The notes beneath the pieces were generated by a model. It did not search any database. It was not told the DNA's origin and saw only the letters and a program-made list of their open reading frames with translations. Shown in pieces: positions 27,158 to 36,567 of a stretch of 64,000 bases of DNA. The translations under genes were made by a program, and so were the position numbers. Within the stretch, counting starts at the first letter, position 1, and each line of letters opens with the position of its first letter. The stretch covers positions 2,046,001 through 2,110,000 of the forward strand of contig CP007060.1 of the NCBI GenBank assembly GCA_000230955.3. The letters are read 5' to 3'. Source of the stretch: Halobacterium sp. DL1 (lineage in GTDB: Archaea > Halobacteriota > Halobacteria > Halobacteriales > Halobacteriaceae).

Positions 27158-27166
27158 TCATAAAAA
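27158..27166 (-). promoter_or_regulatory. TATA box of the CHAT operon
   Basis: On the minus strand the tract reads tttttatga, centred 29 bp before ATG 27133. It lies in the gap of 44 bp after the stop of pccA, so the CHAT pair has a promoter of its own. Confidence 0.55.
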
Positions 27167-27177
27167 TTCGGACGGCG

Positions 27178-29004
27178 TCAGTCGATGACGACGAGCACGT
27201 CGCCCATGTCGACGCTGTCGCCCTCCTCGACGGTCACCTGCGTGACGGTGCCGCCGTGGGAGGCGACCACGTCGTTCTCCATCTTCATCGCCTCGAGCAC
27301 GACGAGCACGTCGCCGGGTTCGACCTCGTCGCCCTCCGCGACGTCCACCGAGAGGATGGTGCCCTGCATCTCCGACTCGACGGTCTCACCCTCGCCCTCG
27401 ACGACGGTCTCGGAGTCGCTGTCGTCGCTCGCGCGCTCGGGGCGCTGGCCGCCACTGCTCCCGCCGCTCGTGGCGAGCTGGGCCGCGCCGCGCTCCTCGA
27501 GGTTGACCTCGAAGCGCTTGCCGTTGACCTCGACGGTGAAGTCGCGCTCGACGACCTCCTCGTCGCTGTCGTCGCTGGTGGTGTCGCCGCCCCACCGCTC
27601 CTGGGCCTCGTCGATGCGCTCGGGGTCGAGCGTCTCGTCGAGGTACTTCGTGGTGTGCGTGCCTGCGACGAACGCGTCGTCGGTCAGCATCAGCCGGTGG
27701 AACGGGACGATGGTCGGGATGCCCTCGATGTCGTACTCGGCGAGCGCTCGCTGCGAGCGAACGATGCACTCCTCGCGGTCGCCCGCGTGCACGATGAGTT
27801 TCGCGACCATCGAGTCGTAGTCCGTGACGAGGTCGTCGCCCTGGCGGAGCGCGTCGTCGACCCGCACGCCGATTCCGCCCGGCGGGTCGTACGTCTCGAG
27901 GCTCCCGCCGGTCGCTGGTGCGAAGTCGTTGGCTGCGTTCTCCGCGTTGATGCGGAACTCCATCGCGTGGCCGCGGAGGTCGACGTCGTCCTGCGCGAAC
28001 GTGAGCTCCTCGTCCGCCGCGATCTTCAGCTGCCACTTCACGATGTCGATGCCCGTCAGCGCCTCCGTGACGGTGTGCTCGACCTGGATGCGCGTGTTCA
28101 CCTCGAGGAAGTAGAAGCCAGTCTCCGGACCGAGCAGTTCGCCGGCCTCGCGGTCGGGGTCCTCCTCGACGAGGAACTCGAAGGTCCCCGCGTTGTAGTA
28201 GCCCGCGTCGTCCGCGCCGCGCCGGGCGGCCTCGCCGATCTCCTCGCGGAGGTCGTCCGTGAGCGCGGACGACGGCCCCTCCTCGATGACCTTCTGGTGG
28301 CGCCGCTGCAGCGAGCAGTCCCGCTCGCCGAGGTGGCGGACGTTGCCGTGGTGGTCGGCGATGATCTGGACCTCCACGTGGCGTGGGTTCTCGAGGTAGC
28401 GCTCCAGATAGACGTTCGCGTTGTCGAAGTACGCCTCGCCCTCGCGCTGGGCCGACTCGAGTTGCTCCTCGGCCTCCTCGGCGCTGCGAACGATCTTCAT
28501 CCCGCGGCCGCCACCGCCGCCCTCGGCCTTGATGGCGATTGGGTAGCCGTGCTCCTCGCCGAACTCGTGGACCTCGTCGACAGACTCCACGGGGTCGGTG
28601 GTGCCGGGGACGATGGGGACGTCGGCGTCCCGCATCGTCTTCCGGGCCTTCGTCTTCTCGCCGAGTTGCTCCATCGACTCCGCGGCGGGGCCGACCCACG
28701 TCACACCCTCCGTGTCCTCGACCTTGCTCGCGAACTCAGCGTTCTCCGCGAGGAAGCCGTAGCCTGGGTGGATGGCGTCGGCGCCGGACTGTTCGGCGGC
28801 GTCGATGATGGCCTCGTGGTCGAGGTAGGAGTCGGCGGCGCGGGCGGGGCCGACGTTGTACGCCTCGTCGGCGTAGCGAACGTGGCCCGCGTGTTTGTCG
28901 GCGTCGCTGTAGACGGCGACGGTGTCGATGCCGAGTTCCTCGCAGGCCCGCATCACGCGGACCGCGATTTCGCCGCGGTTGGCGACGAGTACCTTCTCGA
29001 ACAT
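27178..29004 (-). CDS. pccA: propionyl/acetyl-CoA carboxylase, biotin carboxylase plus biotin carrier
   Basis: A 608-residue fusion. Residues 1-445 are a biotin carboxylase ([27 protein letters not shown]-grasp loop [28 protein letters not shown]). After an acidic linker rich in Asp/Ser/Glu, the last 80 residues are a biotinyl domain with the target lysine in [11 protein letters not shown]. It carboxylates its own biotin with bicarbonate and ATP. The transferase is PccB (30248-31798). The start is ATG 29004; a longer open frame upstream is a palindromic repeat region. Known from Haloferax mediterranei, where PccA, PccX and PccB make one enzyme. Confidence 0.96.
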   Translation of the reverse strand: MFEKVLVANRGEIAVRVMRACEELGIDTVAVYSDADKHAGHVRYADEAYNVGPARAADSYLDHEAIIDAAEQSGADAIHPGYGFLAENAEFASKVEDTEGVTWVGPAAESMEQLGEKTKARKTMRDADVPIVPGTTDPVESVDEVHEFGEEHGYPIAIKAEGGGGGRGMKIVRSAEEAEEQLESAQREGEAYFDNANVYLERYLENPRHVEVQIIADHHGNVRHLGERDCSLQRRHQKVIEEGPSSALTDDLREEIGEAARRGADDAGYYNAGTFEFLVEEDPDREAGELLGPETGFYFLEVNTRIQVEHTVTEALTGIDIVKWQLKIAADEELTFAQDDVDLRGHAMEFRINAENAANDFAPATGGSLETYDPPGGIGVRVDDALRQGDDLVTDYDSMVAKLIVHAGDREECIVRSQRALAEYDIEGIPTIVPFHRLMLTDDAFVAGTHTTKYLDETLDPERIDEAQERWGGDTTSDDSDEEVVERDFTVEVNGKRFEVNLEERGAAQLATSGGSSGGQRPERASDDSDSETVVEGEGETVESEMQGTILSVDVAEGDEVEPGDVLVVLEAMKMENDVVASHGGTVTQVTVEEGDSVDMGDVLVVID

Positions 29005-29043
29005 TCTTGGAGTTGGATTCTGGAGACGGCCTACTGATACTGT

Positions 29044-29203
29044 CGGTTCGAATCCGCCTCCGACCCACTGCTGCTTCGTACTCACGCGGACGAGCACCGC
29101 GTAGCGTGTGCGAGTCGCGAGATAGCACGGTGGGGTGTCGCGGATTCGAACCCTGCAAGTCGCGCGCAGCGTAGCGAGCACGTCTTGCTCCGGTTCGGAA
29201 TCG
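29044..29203. repeat. palindromic repeats carrying tRNA T-arm-like sequence
   Basis: The 278-bp gap between the hydrolase stop (29283) and pccA start contains cggttcgaatccg (29044-29056), and an imperfect palindrome with arms cggattcgaaccctgcaag (29141-29159) and cttgctccggttcggaatcg (29184-29203). The core GGTTCGAATCC is that of a tRNA T-arm, yet no tRNA is present. Related units occur at 58000-58070. Confidence 0.6.
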
Positions 29204-29282
29204 TCCACGCCCCACGGGGGCAGGGTTGACGAGTCTACGCCAGCGCTCCCATCACCTCCGCGTACCAATCGAGCGCCGGGAG

Positions 29283-29948
29283 TTAGTCCCGGAGGAAGGC
29301 GAGCGTCTCGGCGACGACCTCGCGTTCCCGGTCGGCCCCACGGAACGAGTGGCCCTCTCCCTCCCGAACGAGTAGCTCGCCATCGTCGACCGCGTCGACG
29401 AGGCGCCGGGAGTTCTCGACGGCGACCACGTCGTCGTCGGAGCCGTGGATGATCCGGACGCTGGCGTCGAGGTCGGCGACCGTCTCGGGGCCGATCTGTC
29501 GCGAGTCGAGTTCCTCGATGGGGGCCGCCGTCACGCCCCCGATGTGGGACTCAGCACCGAAGTCGAAGGCCGCTGGTGCCCACAGCACCAGCCTGTCGAC
29601 GGCCTCCGGCACGTGGGTCAGCGTGACGCCGGCGCCGAAGCTCTTCCCGACGACGGCGATGTCGGTACACCCCTCCTCGCGGAGGCGTTCGACCGCAGCG
29701 TCGAGTTCCGCCTGGAGTTCGTCGAGGGTCTTCTTCCAGACGCCGCTGGGCGTCCAGCTCTCGAAGCGGAAGGCGTGGGCGCCCTCGGCGGCGGCCTCCT
29801 CGGCGAGGCGGTCGAAGATGCCGCCCCAGGGACCGTGACCGGCACCCGACATCACGACGACGCCCCGCCCGTCCGGGGAGTCGGGGACGGTCAGTTCGGC
29901 CTCGTACGAGTCGCCGTGTGCGGTGAGCGTGGCTGCCTCTGAGCGCAT
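29283..29948 (-). CDS. alpha/beta hydrolase of the dienelactone hydrolase type
   Basis: A 221-residue protein with the nucleophile elbow VVGKSFGAG (S in GKSFG), [14 protein letters not shown] forming the oxyanion loop, [15 protein letters not shown] with the acid residue and EGHSFRG with the histidine. It resembles the KANL3/Tex30-type hydrolases. It lies 42 bp downstream of pccX on the same strand and ahead of pccA, so it may be carried in the carboxylase transcript. A role in acyl-CoA or ester clean-up is only guilt by association. Confidence 0.88.
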   Translation of the reverse strand: MRSEAATLTAHGDSYEAELTVPDSPDGRGVVVMSGAGHGPWGGIFDRLAEEAAAEGAHAFRFESWTPSGVWKKTLDELQAELDAAVERLREEGCTDIAVVGKSFGAGVTLTHVPEAVDRLVLWAPAAFDFGAESHIGGVTAAPIEELDSRQIGPETVADLDASVRIIHGSDDDVVAVENSRRLVDAVDDGELLVREGEGHSFRGADREREVVAETLAFLRD

Positions 29949-29990
29949 CGTCACACAGACCGTCTGACGAGCCGATAACTCTTCGGGCAG

Positions 29991-30248
29991 TCAGAACCGG
30001 TCGCGGCGGCCCGCCGCGCTCCAGGCGTCCGTCGGCGCGCCGTCCGGCACGCGCACTGGCCCCCCGTCGAGAGCCTCGATGCGCCCGGCGAACGACCACT
30101 TGCGGCCGGTCCACGTCGGTCCCTCCTCGCCCTCCGCGGCCGCGGCTTCGAGGGCCGCGAGGTGGGCGCTGACAGCGGCGGCGATGGCGGCCGCCTCCTC
30201 GTCGCTGGCGTCGTCGGGAACCGCGACGTCGTACTCCTCGGGGGGCAT
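29991..30248 (-). CDS. pccX: small subunit of propionyl-CoA carboxylase, PccX-like
   Basis: An 85-residue acidic protein with an Ala/Glu-rich helical N-terminal half ([26 protein letters not shown]) and a conserved [15 protein letters not shown] tail. It lies between pccB and pccA and its start overlaps the pccB stop (ATGA). In Haloferax mediterranei a protein of this type (PccX) is needed for carboxylase activity, and bacterial acyl-CoA carboxylases have a similar epsilon subunit. Its likely job is to hold the two large subunits together. Confidence 0.85.
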   Translation of the reverse strand: MPPEEYDVAVPDDASDEEAAAIAAAVSAHLAALEAAAAEGEEGPTWTGRKWSFAGRIEALDGGPVRVPDGAPTDAWSAAGRRDRF

Positions 30249-31798
30249 CACAGCGGGATGTTGCCGTGTTTCTTCTCGGGCGTGTCCTCGCGCTTGCTCG
30301 CCAGCATCTCGAGGTCCGAGATGAGCCGCGGGCGGGTCTCGGTGGGTTCGATGACGGCGTCGAGGTAGCCCCGGTCGGCGGCCGTGTACGGGTTCGCGAA
30401 CTCCTCGCGGTACTCGTCGATGAGTTCCTCGCGGAGCTCTTCGGGGTCCTCGGCGTCCTCCAGTTCGTCGCGGTAGAGGACGTTCACGGCGCCCTTCGGC
30501 CCCATCACGGCGATTTCGGCGGTCGGCCACGCGTAGTTGACGTCCGCGCCGATGTGCTTGCTCGACATCACGTCGTAGGCGCCGCCGTAGGCCTTCCGCG
30601 TGATGACCGTGAGGAGGGGGACGCTGGCCTCCGAGAACGCGTACAGCAGTTTCGCGCCGTGGCGGATGATGCCGTCGTGCTCCTGGTCAGTGCCGGGGAG
30701 GAAGCCGGGCACGTCCACGAACGTCAGAATCGGGACGTTGAACGAGTCGCAGAGCCGCACGAACCGGCTGGCCTTCTCGGAGGCCTCGATGTCGAGGGTG
30801 CCCGCGTTCACGCGGGGCTGGTTGGCGACCACACCGACCGAGCGGCCGTCGAGGCGCGCGAAGCCGACGACGATGTTCTTCGCGAAGTTCTCGTGGACCT
30901 CGAAGAACGAGCCCTCGTCGGCGACGCTCCCGATGACGTCGGTCATGTCGTAGGGCTTGCGGGGTTCGTCGGGGACGATGGACTCCAGTTCCTCGTCGCG
31001 GCGCTCGGGGTCGTCCCACGGCTCGACGCGGGGCGGGTCCTCGACGTTGTTCTGGGGGAGGTAGGAGAGCAGTCGGCGGATGTCGTCGAGGGCCTGCTCC
31101 TCGTCGTCGCAGGCGAAGTGCGCGACGCCCGATTCGGAGGAGTGGGTGGTCGCGCCGCCCAGCTCCTCGAAGCCGACCTCCTCGCCGGTGACCGTCTTGA
31201 TGACGTCCGGCCCGGTGATGAACATGTGGCTGGTGTCCTTCACCATGAAGACGAAGTCCGTGATAGCGGGCGAGTAGACCGCGCCGCCCGCACAGGGCCC
31301 CATGATGGCCGAAATCTGGGGGACGACGCCGGAGGCCTTCTCGTTACGCGTGAAGATCTCGGCGTAGCCGCCGAGGGAGTCCACTCCCTCCTGGATGCGT
31401 GCGCCCGCGGAGTCGTTGAGGCCGACGACGGGGGCACCGACCTCCATCGCCTTGTCCATCACCTTCGTCACCTTCTCGGCGAACACCTCGCCGAGGCTGC
31501 CGCCGAAGACGGTGAAGTCGTGGGCGAAGACGAAGACGGTGCGGCCGTTGACCTCGCCGTAGCCCGTGACGACGCCGTCGCCGGGGAGCTGTTTCTCCTC
31601 CATCCCGAAGTTGTGGCTCCGGTGGGTGCGGAGGCGGTCGAACTCTTCGAACGTGTCGTCGTCGAGGAAGTAGTCGATGCGCTCCCGGGCGGTCATCTTC
31701 CCCTTCTCGTGCTGGGACTCGATGCGGTCCTCGCCGCCGCCGAGGAGTGCGCGCTCGGTCTTCTCGCGCAGTTCCTCGATGCGCTCTTCCATCGTCAT
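30248..31798 (-). CDS. pccB: propionyl/acetyl-CoA carboxylase, carboxyltransferase beta subunit
   Basis: A 516-residue carboxyltransferase with two crotonase-like halves: N-terminal [18 protein letters not shown] and [17 protein letters not shown]-terminal [32 protein letters not shown] and [19 protein letters not shown], the oxyanion loops of the family. It moves CO2 from biotin to propionyl- or acetyl-CoA. The start is ATG 31798 (or 31792). First gene of the pccB-pccX-hydrolase-pccA run. The product feeds methylmalonyl-CoA metabolism. Confidence 0.96.
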   Translation of the reverse strand: MTMEERIEELREKTERALLGGGEDRIESQHEKGKMTARERIDYFLDDDTFEEFDRLRTHRSHNFGMEEKQLPGDGVVTGYGEVNGRTVFVFAHDFTVFGGSLGEVFAEKVTKVMDKAMEVGAPVVGLNDSAGARIQEGVDSLGGYAEIFTRNEKASGVVPQISAIMGPCAGGAVYSPAITDFVFMVKDTSHMFITGPDVIKTVTGEEVGFEELGGATTHSSESGVAHFACDDEEQALDDIRRLLSYLPQNNVEDPPRVEPWDDPERRDEELESIVPDEPRKPYDMTDVIGSVADEGSFFEVHENFAKNIVVGFARLDGRSVGVVANQPRVNAGTLDIEASEKASRFVRLCDSFNVPILTFVDVPGFLPGTDQEHDGIIRHGAKLLYAFSEASVPLLTVITRKAYGGAYDVMSSKHIGADVNYAWPTAEIAVMGPKGAVNVLYRDELEDAEDPEELREELIDEYREEFANPYTAADRGYLDAVIEPTETRPRLISDLEMLASKREDTPEKKHGNIPL

Positions 31799-31870
31799 CT
31801 GATTGTGCCATGCTTCCAGCACCGAGGGCAAAAGGATTCCGAGACGGGTACAGCCGGCCGAAGAATCCGG

Positions 31871-33304
31871 CTACAGTACCGACCGCGGGCTCCGGAGTCC
31901 GGCGAACGCGGCGAGGACGAGCACAACGCTGGCGACGGCCAGCAATCGAGTCTGGTCGAACGTCACGCCGAGCACCGACACCGGGTCGACGGTGACGCCG
32001 ACTGCGGCGAGGACGCCGGAGACGAGTGTGAACGTGAGAAACAGCGGGATGACGACGCCGACAGCGTACAGCCACGGCGTCCCGAGACTGCTCGCGAACG
32101 CGCCCGCGCCCCGGCGGTACTCGTCGAGCGCGTCGGCGCCCATCACCCACCCGACGAAGAGCAGCAGGCCGACGAGGCCGCCGGTGAGCAGCAGGTCGAC
32201 GAGCGTGCTGGCGACGAAGTCGAACAGCGCGGGGTCGAGCGCGCAGACGGTGCCCGTCGCCGCGAAGAGGCCGGTGAGCCCGGCGGTCGCCGCCCGTCGC
32301 GAGAGGCCGTACTCGTCGACGAGGAACGACACCGGAATCTCCAGCATCGAGATGGAGGAGGAGAGCGCCGCGAGCGAGACGGCGCCGAAGAAGACGACGC
32401 CGACCAGCTGGCCGTACGGCAGCGCAGCGAACGCGCCCGCGAGGCTGACGAACAGCGCGCCCGGGCCGCCGCCGCCCACGCCGACGCCGAGCGCGAACAG
32501 GATGGGGAAGACGACGAGGCCCGCGAGCAGGCCGACGAGCGTGTTGACGCCCGCGATGGCCGTGCCGTCGGTGGCGAGTGAACGGTCCTCGCCGAGGTAG
32601 GAGGCGTACGTGAGCATCGTGCCCGCGCCCAGCGACAGCGTGAACAGCGCCTGGCCCGCGGCGGCCGGGAGGATGGCGAGGAAGTTCGCCCGCAAGTAGC
32701 CGAGGTCGGGGGAGAGGAAGAACGCCAGCCCCTGGCCCGCGCCGTCGAGGCTCAGTCCCCAGGCGGCGAGGCCGACGAGCAGCACGAGGAGCGCCGGAAC
32801 CATCACCTTCGCCGCCCGCTCGATGCCCCGCTGGACGCCCCGCAGGACGACGAACGCGGTGAGACCGAGGAACAGCAGGTGGAAGCCGACCGCTTCGAGT
32901 CCGAAGTTGATGCTCTCGAAGTACACCTCGGGGTCGCCGAAGTAGGCGCCGCCGAAACTGGCGACGACGTAGCGGAGAATCCACCCGCCCACGACGCTGT
33001 AGAACGACAACAGGGCGACGGCGGTGACGACGAACAGGTAGCCGAAGCCGGCCCAGTTGCGGGACCCCGAGAGCGCGCCGAGCGAGCCCACGGGATTGCG
33101 TTTCCCCCGCCGCCCGACGACGAGTTCGCCGAGGAGGCCGGGCACGCCGACGAGCAAAACGATGGCGAGGTAGACGACGAGGAACGCCGCGCCCCCGTTC
33201 TCGCCGGTCATCCACGGGAACCGCCAGAGGTTCCCGAGGCCGACGGCGCTGCCGACGGCCGCGAGGATGAATCCGAGCCGCGTCTTCCAGGATTCGCGAG
33301 TCAT
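31871..33304 (-). CDS. sodium-dependent transporter, SNF (neurotransmitter symporter) family
   Basis: A 477-residue, 11-12-helix transporter. It opens with WKTRLGFILAAVGSAVGLGNLWRFPWMTGENGGAAFL, the first helix with the unwound GSAVGLGN that holds sodium and substrate in LeuT. Further features are GVQRGIERAAKVMVPALL and ASYLGEDRSLATDGTAIAGVNT. The substrate is likely an amino acid or small organic amine. A second family member lies immediately upstream on the same strand (33443). Confidence 0.94.
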   Translation of the reverse strand: MTRESWKTRLGFILAAVGSAVGLGNLWRFPWMTGENGGAAFLVVYLAIVLLVGVPGLLGELVVGRRGKRNPVGSLGALSGSRNWAGFGYLFVVTAVALLSFYSVVGGWILRYVVASFGGAYFGDPEVYFESINFGLEAVGFHLLFLGLTAFVVLRGVQRGIERAAKVMVPALLVLLVGLAAWGLSLDGAGQGLAFFLSPDLGYLRANFLAILPAAAGQALFTLSLGAGTMLTYASYLGEDRSLATDGTAIAGVNTLVGLLAGLVVFPILFALGVGVGGGGPGALFVSLAGAFAALPYGQLVGVVFFGAVSLAALSSSISMLEIPVSFLVDEYGLSRRAATAGLTGLFAATGTVCALDPALFDFVASTLVDLLLTGGLVGLLLFVGWVMGADALDEYRRGAGAFASSLGTPWLYAVGVVIPLFLTFTLVSGVLAAVGVTVDPVSVLGVTFDQTRLLAVASVVLVLAAFAGLRSPRSVL

Positions 33305-33442
33305 TGCAGAGCGTTGCGACCACCCGCATTTGAGAGTTGTGACCGAGGATTCCACAAACTGTCGAGAGCGCGTCGTTTCGAGCCGTAGAGGCAGTTTTGG
33401 CCGGAACCCGTGGTGGCGATTACCACCACTCGGTGAGGATTC

Positions 33443-34792
33443 TTAGACGTACGGCAGCGGCACGTTCGGCGCGGGGTAGATCGTCGTCACGCCGAGGTAG
33501 AGGGTGACGAAGACGCCCAGGAGGACGAACGTCCGCACGGACCAGAGCCACGCCGTCGCGAACGCGTGGCCGCCACCGGTCCCCTTCGTTATCTCGTCGA
33601 CGGCCTCGGGGCCGTACACCCAGCCGACGAAGACGACGCCGAGCAGCACCGAGGTCGGGAGCAACACCTTGTACGCGAGCGTGTCGAACCAGCCGAGCCA
33701 CGCGGTGTTCCACGCGGACAGCGAGCCGAGCAAGAACAGCGCGCCGGCGAAGCCGAACGCGACGGCGGGACGGCTGGCGCCGTAGTTGTCGACGAGGTAG
33801 GCGGTGACCACCTCGAGCAGGCTGATTGCCGAGGAGAGCGCGGCGATGAGCACCACGCCGAAGAAGACGACGCCGAGGACCTGGCCGGCGGCGCCGAGGT
33901 CGGCGAAGGCCTGGGCGACGGAGACGAACAGCGCGCCCGCGCCACCGCCCGCAGCGTCCTCCGGAATCTGGCCGAACTGCACGAACAGTAACGGGAGAAC
34001 GACGAGGCCCGCGAGCAGGCCGACGAACGTGTTCAGCACGACGATGAGGCTGCCGTCGGCGGGGAGGCTGTCGTCGCCGCCGAGGTAGGAGGCGTAGGTT
34101 ATCATCGCGCCCATCCCCAGGGACAGCGAGAAGAACGCCTGACTGACGGCGAACGGGACGATGCTGCCGAGGTTGTTCGCGAGGTAGTCGAAGTCCGGGG
34201 AGAGGTAGTAGCCGTAGGCCGCGGCCGCGCCGTCCAGCGTGAACGCGTACACCGCGAGGCCGACGAGGATGACGACGATGGAGGGCACCATCAGTTTGGT
34301 CGCCTTCTCGATGCCGTCCTCGATGCCGAACGCGACGATTGAGGCCGTGAATCCCATGAAGGCGGCGTGGAACGCGATGGCCTCCCAGCCCATCGAGATG
34401 CGCCCGAAGTAGTCGCCTGGCGTCGCGAAGTACGCGCCCGTGGCGCTGCCGACGATGTACCGCATCACCCACCCGCCGACGACGCTGTAGTAGGAGAGAA
34501 TCCACAGCCCAGTCAGCAGGCCGAGGGCGCCGACGACGGTCCACGCGGGTCGGTTCAGTCGGTCGAACGCCTCGATGGCGTTGATGTTCGAGCGGCGGCC
34601 GACGACGAACTCCCCGAGGATGGCGGGGAGGCCGATGAGGAGCGCCGCGAGGAGGTAGACGAAGACGAACGCCGCGCCGCCGTTCGTCGCCGTCTTGAAC
34701 GGAAACTGCCAGATGTTCCCGAGGCCCACGGCGCTGCCGACGGCCGCGAGAATGAATCCGAGGCGGGTCGCCCAGGTCTCTCGTTCTGCCAT
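33443..34792 (-). CDS. sodium-dependent transporter, SNF family, second copy
   Basis: A 449-residue homolog of the gene at 31871, beginning MAERETWATRLGFILAAVGSAVGLGNIWQFPFKTATNGG. The helix-1 sodium/substrate motif is intact. The two proteins agree at this motif and in the central GIEDGIEKATKLMVPS and ASYLGGDDSLPADGS blocks but are clearly diverged (for example WRFPW versus WQFPF in helix 1), so substrates may differ. The start may alternatively be ATG 34804 (MPDT...). Confidence 0.93.
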   Translation of the reverse strand: MAERETWATRLGFILAAVGSAVGLGNIWQFPFKTATNGGAAFVFVYLLAALLIGLPAILGEFVVGRRSNINAIEAFDRLNRPAWTVVGALGLLTGLWILSYYSVVGGWVMRYIVGSATGAYFATPGDYFGRISMGWEAIAFHAAFMGFTASIVAFGIEDGIEKATKLMVPSIVVILVGLAVYAFTLDGAAAAYGYYLSPDFDYLANNLGSIVPFAVSQAFFSLSLGMGAMITYASYLGGDDSLPADGSLIVVLNTFVGLLAGLVVLPLLFVQFGQIPEDAAGGGAGALFVSVAQAFADLGAAGQVLGVVFFGVVLIAALSSAISLLEVVTAYLVDNYGASRPAVAFGFAGALFLLGSLSAWNTAWLGWFDTLAYKVLLPTSVLLGVVFVGWVYGPEAVDEITKGTGGGHAFATAWLWSVRTFVLLGVFVTLYLGVTTIYPAPNVPLPYV

Positions 34793-34951
34793 TGTGTCCG
34801 GCATCTACCGCCGATGTCACGGAAAAGCGATTCGGATTGAACGATAGAACCGGCACAGTATGCCGTTTCTACGGCTGTTTATGCCCGTGTACTGGGAGTT
34901 TAACTGTTGGCTAATCAGGGGGTTCGGGGAACGACCCCTTCGCCGGTGGGG

Positions 34952-35656
34952 TCAGGCCTCGCCGTAGACGGGGACGGCGGCCCCGCTGGTCGGCGGTGCG
35001 GCGTCAGAACAGAGCGTCACCACGACGCGCGCAATCTCCGCGGGGTCGACCCACGAGTCGTGGTCGGCGTCCGGCATCATCTCGCGGTTGGCGGGCGTGT
35101 CGATGACCGACGGCATGACGGCGTTCGCGCGCACCTCGCCGGCGTTCTCCTCGGCGATGGTCTCGGTCAGCAGGCGCACGCCGGCCTTCGACGCGCGGTA
35201 CGGACCGTCGCCCTCGCCGCCCTCCAGGGAGGCCCGTGCCGAGACGGAGACGATGGCGCCCGAGGCGTCCTGCAGGTGCGGGAGCGCGTGCTTGCTCGCG
35301 AGGAACATCGTCTTCAGGTTCACGTCGAACACCTGGTCGAACGTCTCGGCGTCCGTCTCCTCGATGGGCGACCCGCCCTTCCACATTCCCGCGACGTTAC
35401 AGAGGCAGTCGAGGCCGCCGTGGGCGTCCACGACGCCGGAGACGACCTGCTCGGCCGCGGCGTCGTCGGTGAGGTCGCCGCGGTAGAACGGCACCTCGCC
35501 GCGGTCGAGTTGGGTCTCCTCGTCCGGCTCCACCACGTCCGTCCCACAGACGGTCGCGCCCGCCTCGTCGAAGGCGCGACAGACCGCGCTCCCGAGGGCG
35601 CCCGACGCACCGGTCACCAGCACCACGTCGCCGTCGAAGTCGAACTCCGCGTGCAT
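34952..35656 (-). CDS. short-chain dehydrogenase/reductase
   Basis: A 234-residue classical SDR. LVTGASGALGSAVC is the cofactor loop (13-26), NVAGMW is the NNAG equivalent, and YRASK holds the catalytic Tyr and Lys, with the serine in IVSVSARASL. The start is ATG 35656. It is the last gene of a minus-strand block and its substrate is not evident. It differs from the SDR at 9694 by lacking the membrane tail. Confidence 0.92.
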   Translation of the reverse strand: MHAEFDFDGDVVLVTGASGALGSAVCRAFDEAGATVCGTDVVEPDEETQLDRGEVPFYRGDLTDDAAAEQVVSGVVDAHGGLDCLCNVAGMWKGGSPIEETDAETFDQVFDVNLKTMFLASKHALPHLQDASGAIVSVSARASLEGGEGDGPYRASKAGVRLLTETIAEENAGEVRANAVMPSVIDTPANREMMPDADHDSWVDPAEIARVVVTLCSDAAPPTSGAAVPVYGEA

Positions 35657-35760
35657 GATGCTCACTCACACGCCCAGCACCGTAAACGTACCCGGGCGCT
35701 CCGGTCAGCCCGGTTCCGCCGACCAGCCACTGTTATGTCAGCGCAGTTCGGAGTGGGGAC

Positions 35761-36399
35761 ATGGACCCCGACAGACGCCTCCTCCTCGGTGGCGGCGCGC
35801 TCGTCGCGCTTTCGGCCGTCGTCAGCGTGTTCGCCTACCCCGAGATGCCCGCGGAGATGGCGACCCACTGGAACGCCAGCGGCGACGTCGACGGGACGAT
35901 GTCCCGCGAACTCGGCCTCGCGCTCCTGCCCGCCCTCTCGCTCGGCACGCTCGGCCTGTTCTACGTCCTCCCGCGCGTGGACCCCCGCGACGACTTCGAG
36001 AACTTCCGGTTCGCCTACGACGCCTTCGCGCTCGCGACCATCGCCTTCGTCGGCTACGTACACGGCCTAGTCGTGCTGGTGAACGCGGGCTACGAGTTCG
36101 GCGTCCTGCAGGGCATCGCGCCCGCCGTCGGTGGCCTCTACGTGCTCGCGGGGTACGTCACCGAGCGCACCGAGCAGAACTGGTTCGTCGGCGTGCGGAC
36201 CCCGTGGACACTCGAGGACGAGCAGGTGTGGGCAGAGACGAACCAGCTCGTCGCACGGCTGTTCACGGTCGGCGGCGTCGTGGCCGCTGCCGGCGCGGTC
36301 GTCCCCGAGTACGCCGTCGCCCTGATCGTCGGGCCGCCCGTCGTCGCCGTCGTCGTCTCCGCCGGCTACTCGTACTACCGATACCAGAGGGCGGCGTAG
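35761..36399 (+). CDS. SdpI-like membrane protein (DUF1648)
   Basis: A 212-residue, five- to six-helix protein. The region MPAEMATHWNASGDVDGTMSRELGLALLPALSL is the DUF1648 domain, and the C-terminal NWFVGVRTPWTLEDEQVWAETN is the SdpI signature. In Bacillus, SdpI gives immunity to the toxin SdpC; most archaeal members have no known toxin partner. No toxin gene lies next to it, so an immunity role here is unsupported. Confidence 0.87.
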   Translation: MDPDRRLLLGGGALVALSAVVSVFAYPEMPAEMATHWNASGDVDGTMSRELGLALLPALSLGTLGLFYVLPRVDPRDDFENFRFAYDAFALATIAFVGYVHGLVVLVNAGYEFGVLQGIAPAVGGLYVLAGYVTERTEQNWFVGVRTPWTLEDEQVWAETNQLVARLFTVGGVVAAAGAVVPEYAVALIVGPPVVAVVVSAGYSYYRYQRAA

Positions 36400-36567
36400 G
36401 CCCGGGAAGGAGTGCCGCCGTCGTGGACCAGGACTCTCGCTGGTGGGCGGCGACGTTGCCGTCGACGGCCGCGTGGACGGGTAATAGACGTCGCCGAGTC
36501 GGTGGCGTTTCCCCGCGGTTTCGGTACTTCTAACAGGGACTCGCCGAAACTACGTACCGAGCCCAAA

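Noticed and set aside
27127-29037. 636-residue plus-strand open frame
   Set aside because: Antisense to pccA, which has complete biotin carboxylase and biotinyl motifs. The antisense frame has no recognisable domain.
29141-29203. tRNA gene or tRNA fragment gene
   Set aside because: Only the T-arm core is present, in both orientations; there is no acceptor stem, anticodon arm or D-arm.
30266-32581. 771-residue plus-strand open frame
   Set aside because: It is antisense to pccB and the symporter gene. High GC makes long open antisense frames common here, and its composition (many Val, Asp, His, Arg without motifs) fits a shadow of the real genes.
35761-36399. SdpI-type toxin immunity system
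   Set aside because: The protein has the SdpI signature, but no neighbouring small toxin or processing gene is visible, so an immunity role is not supported.
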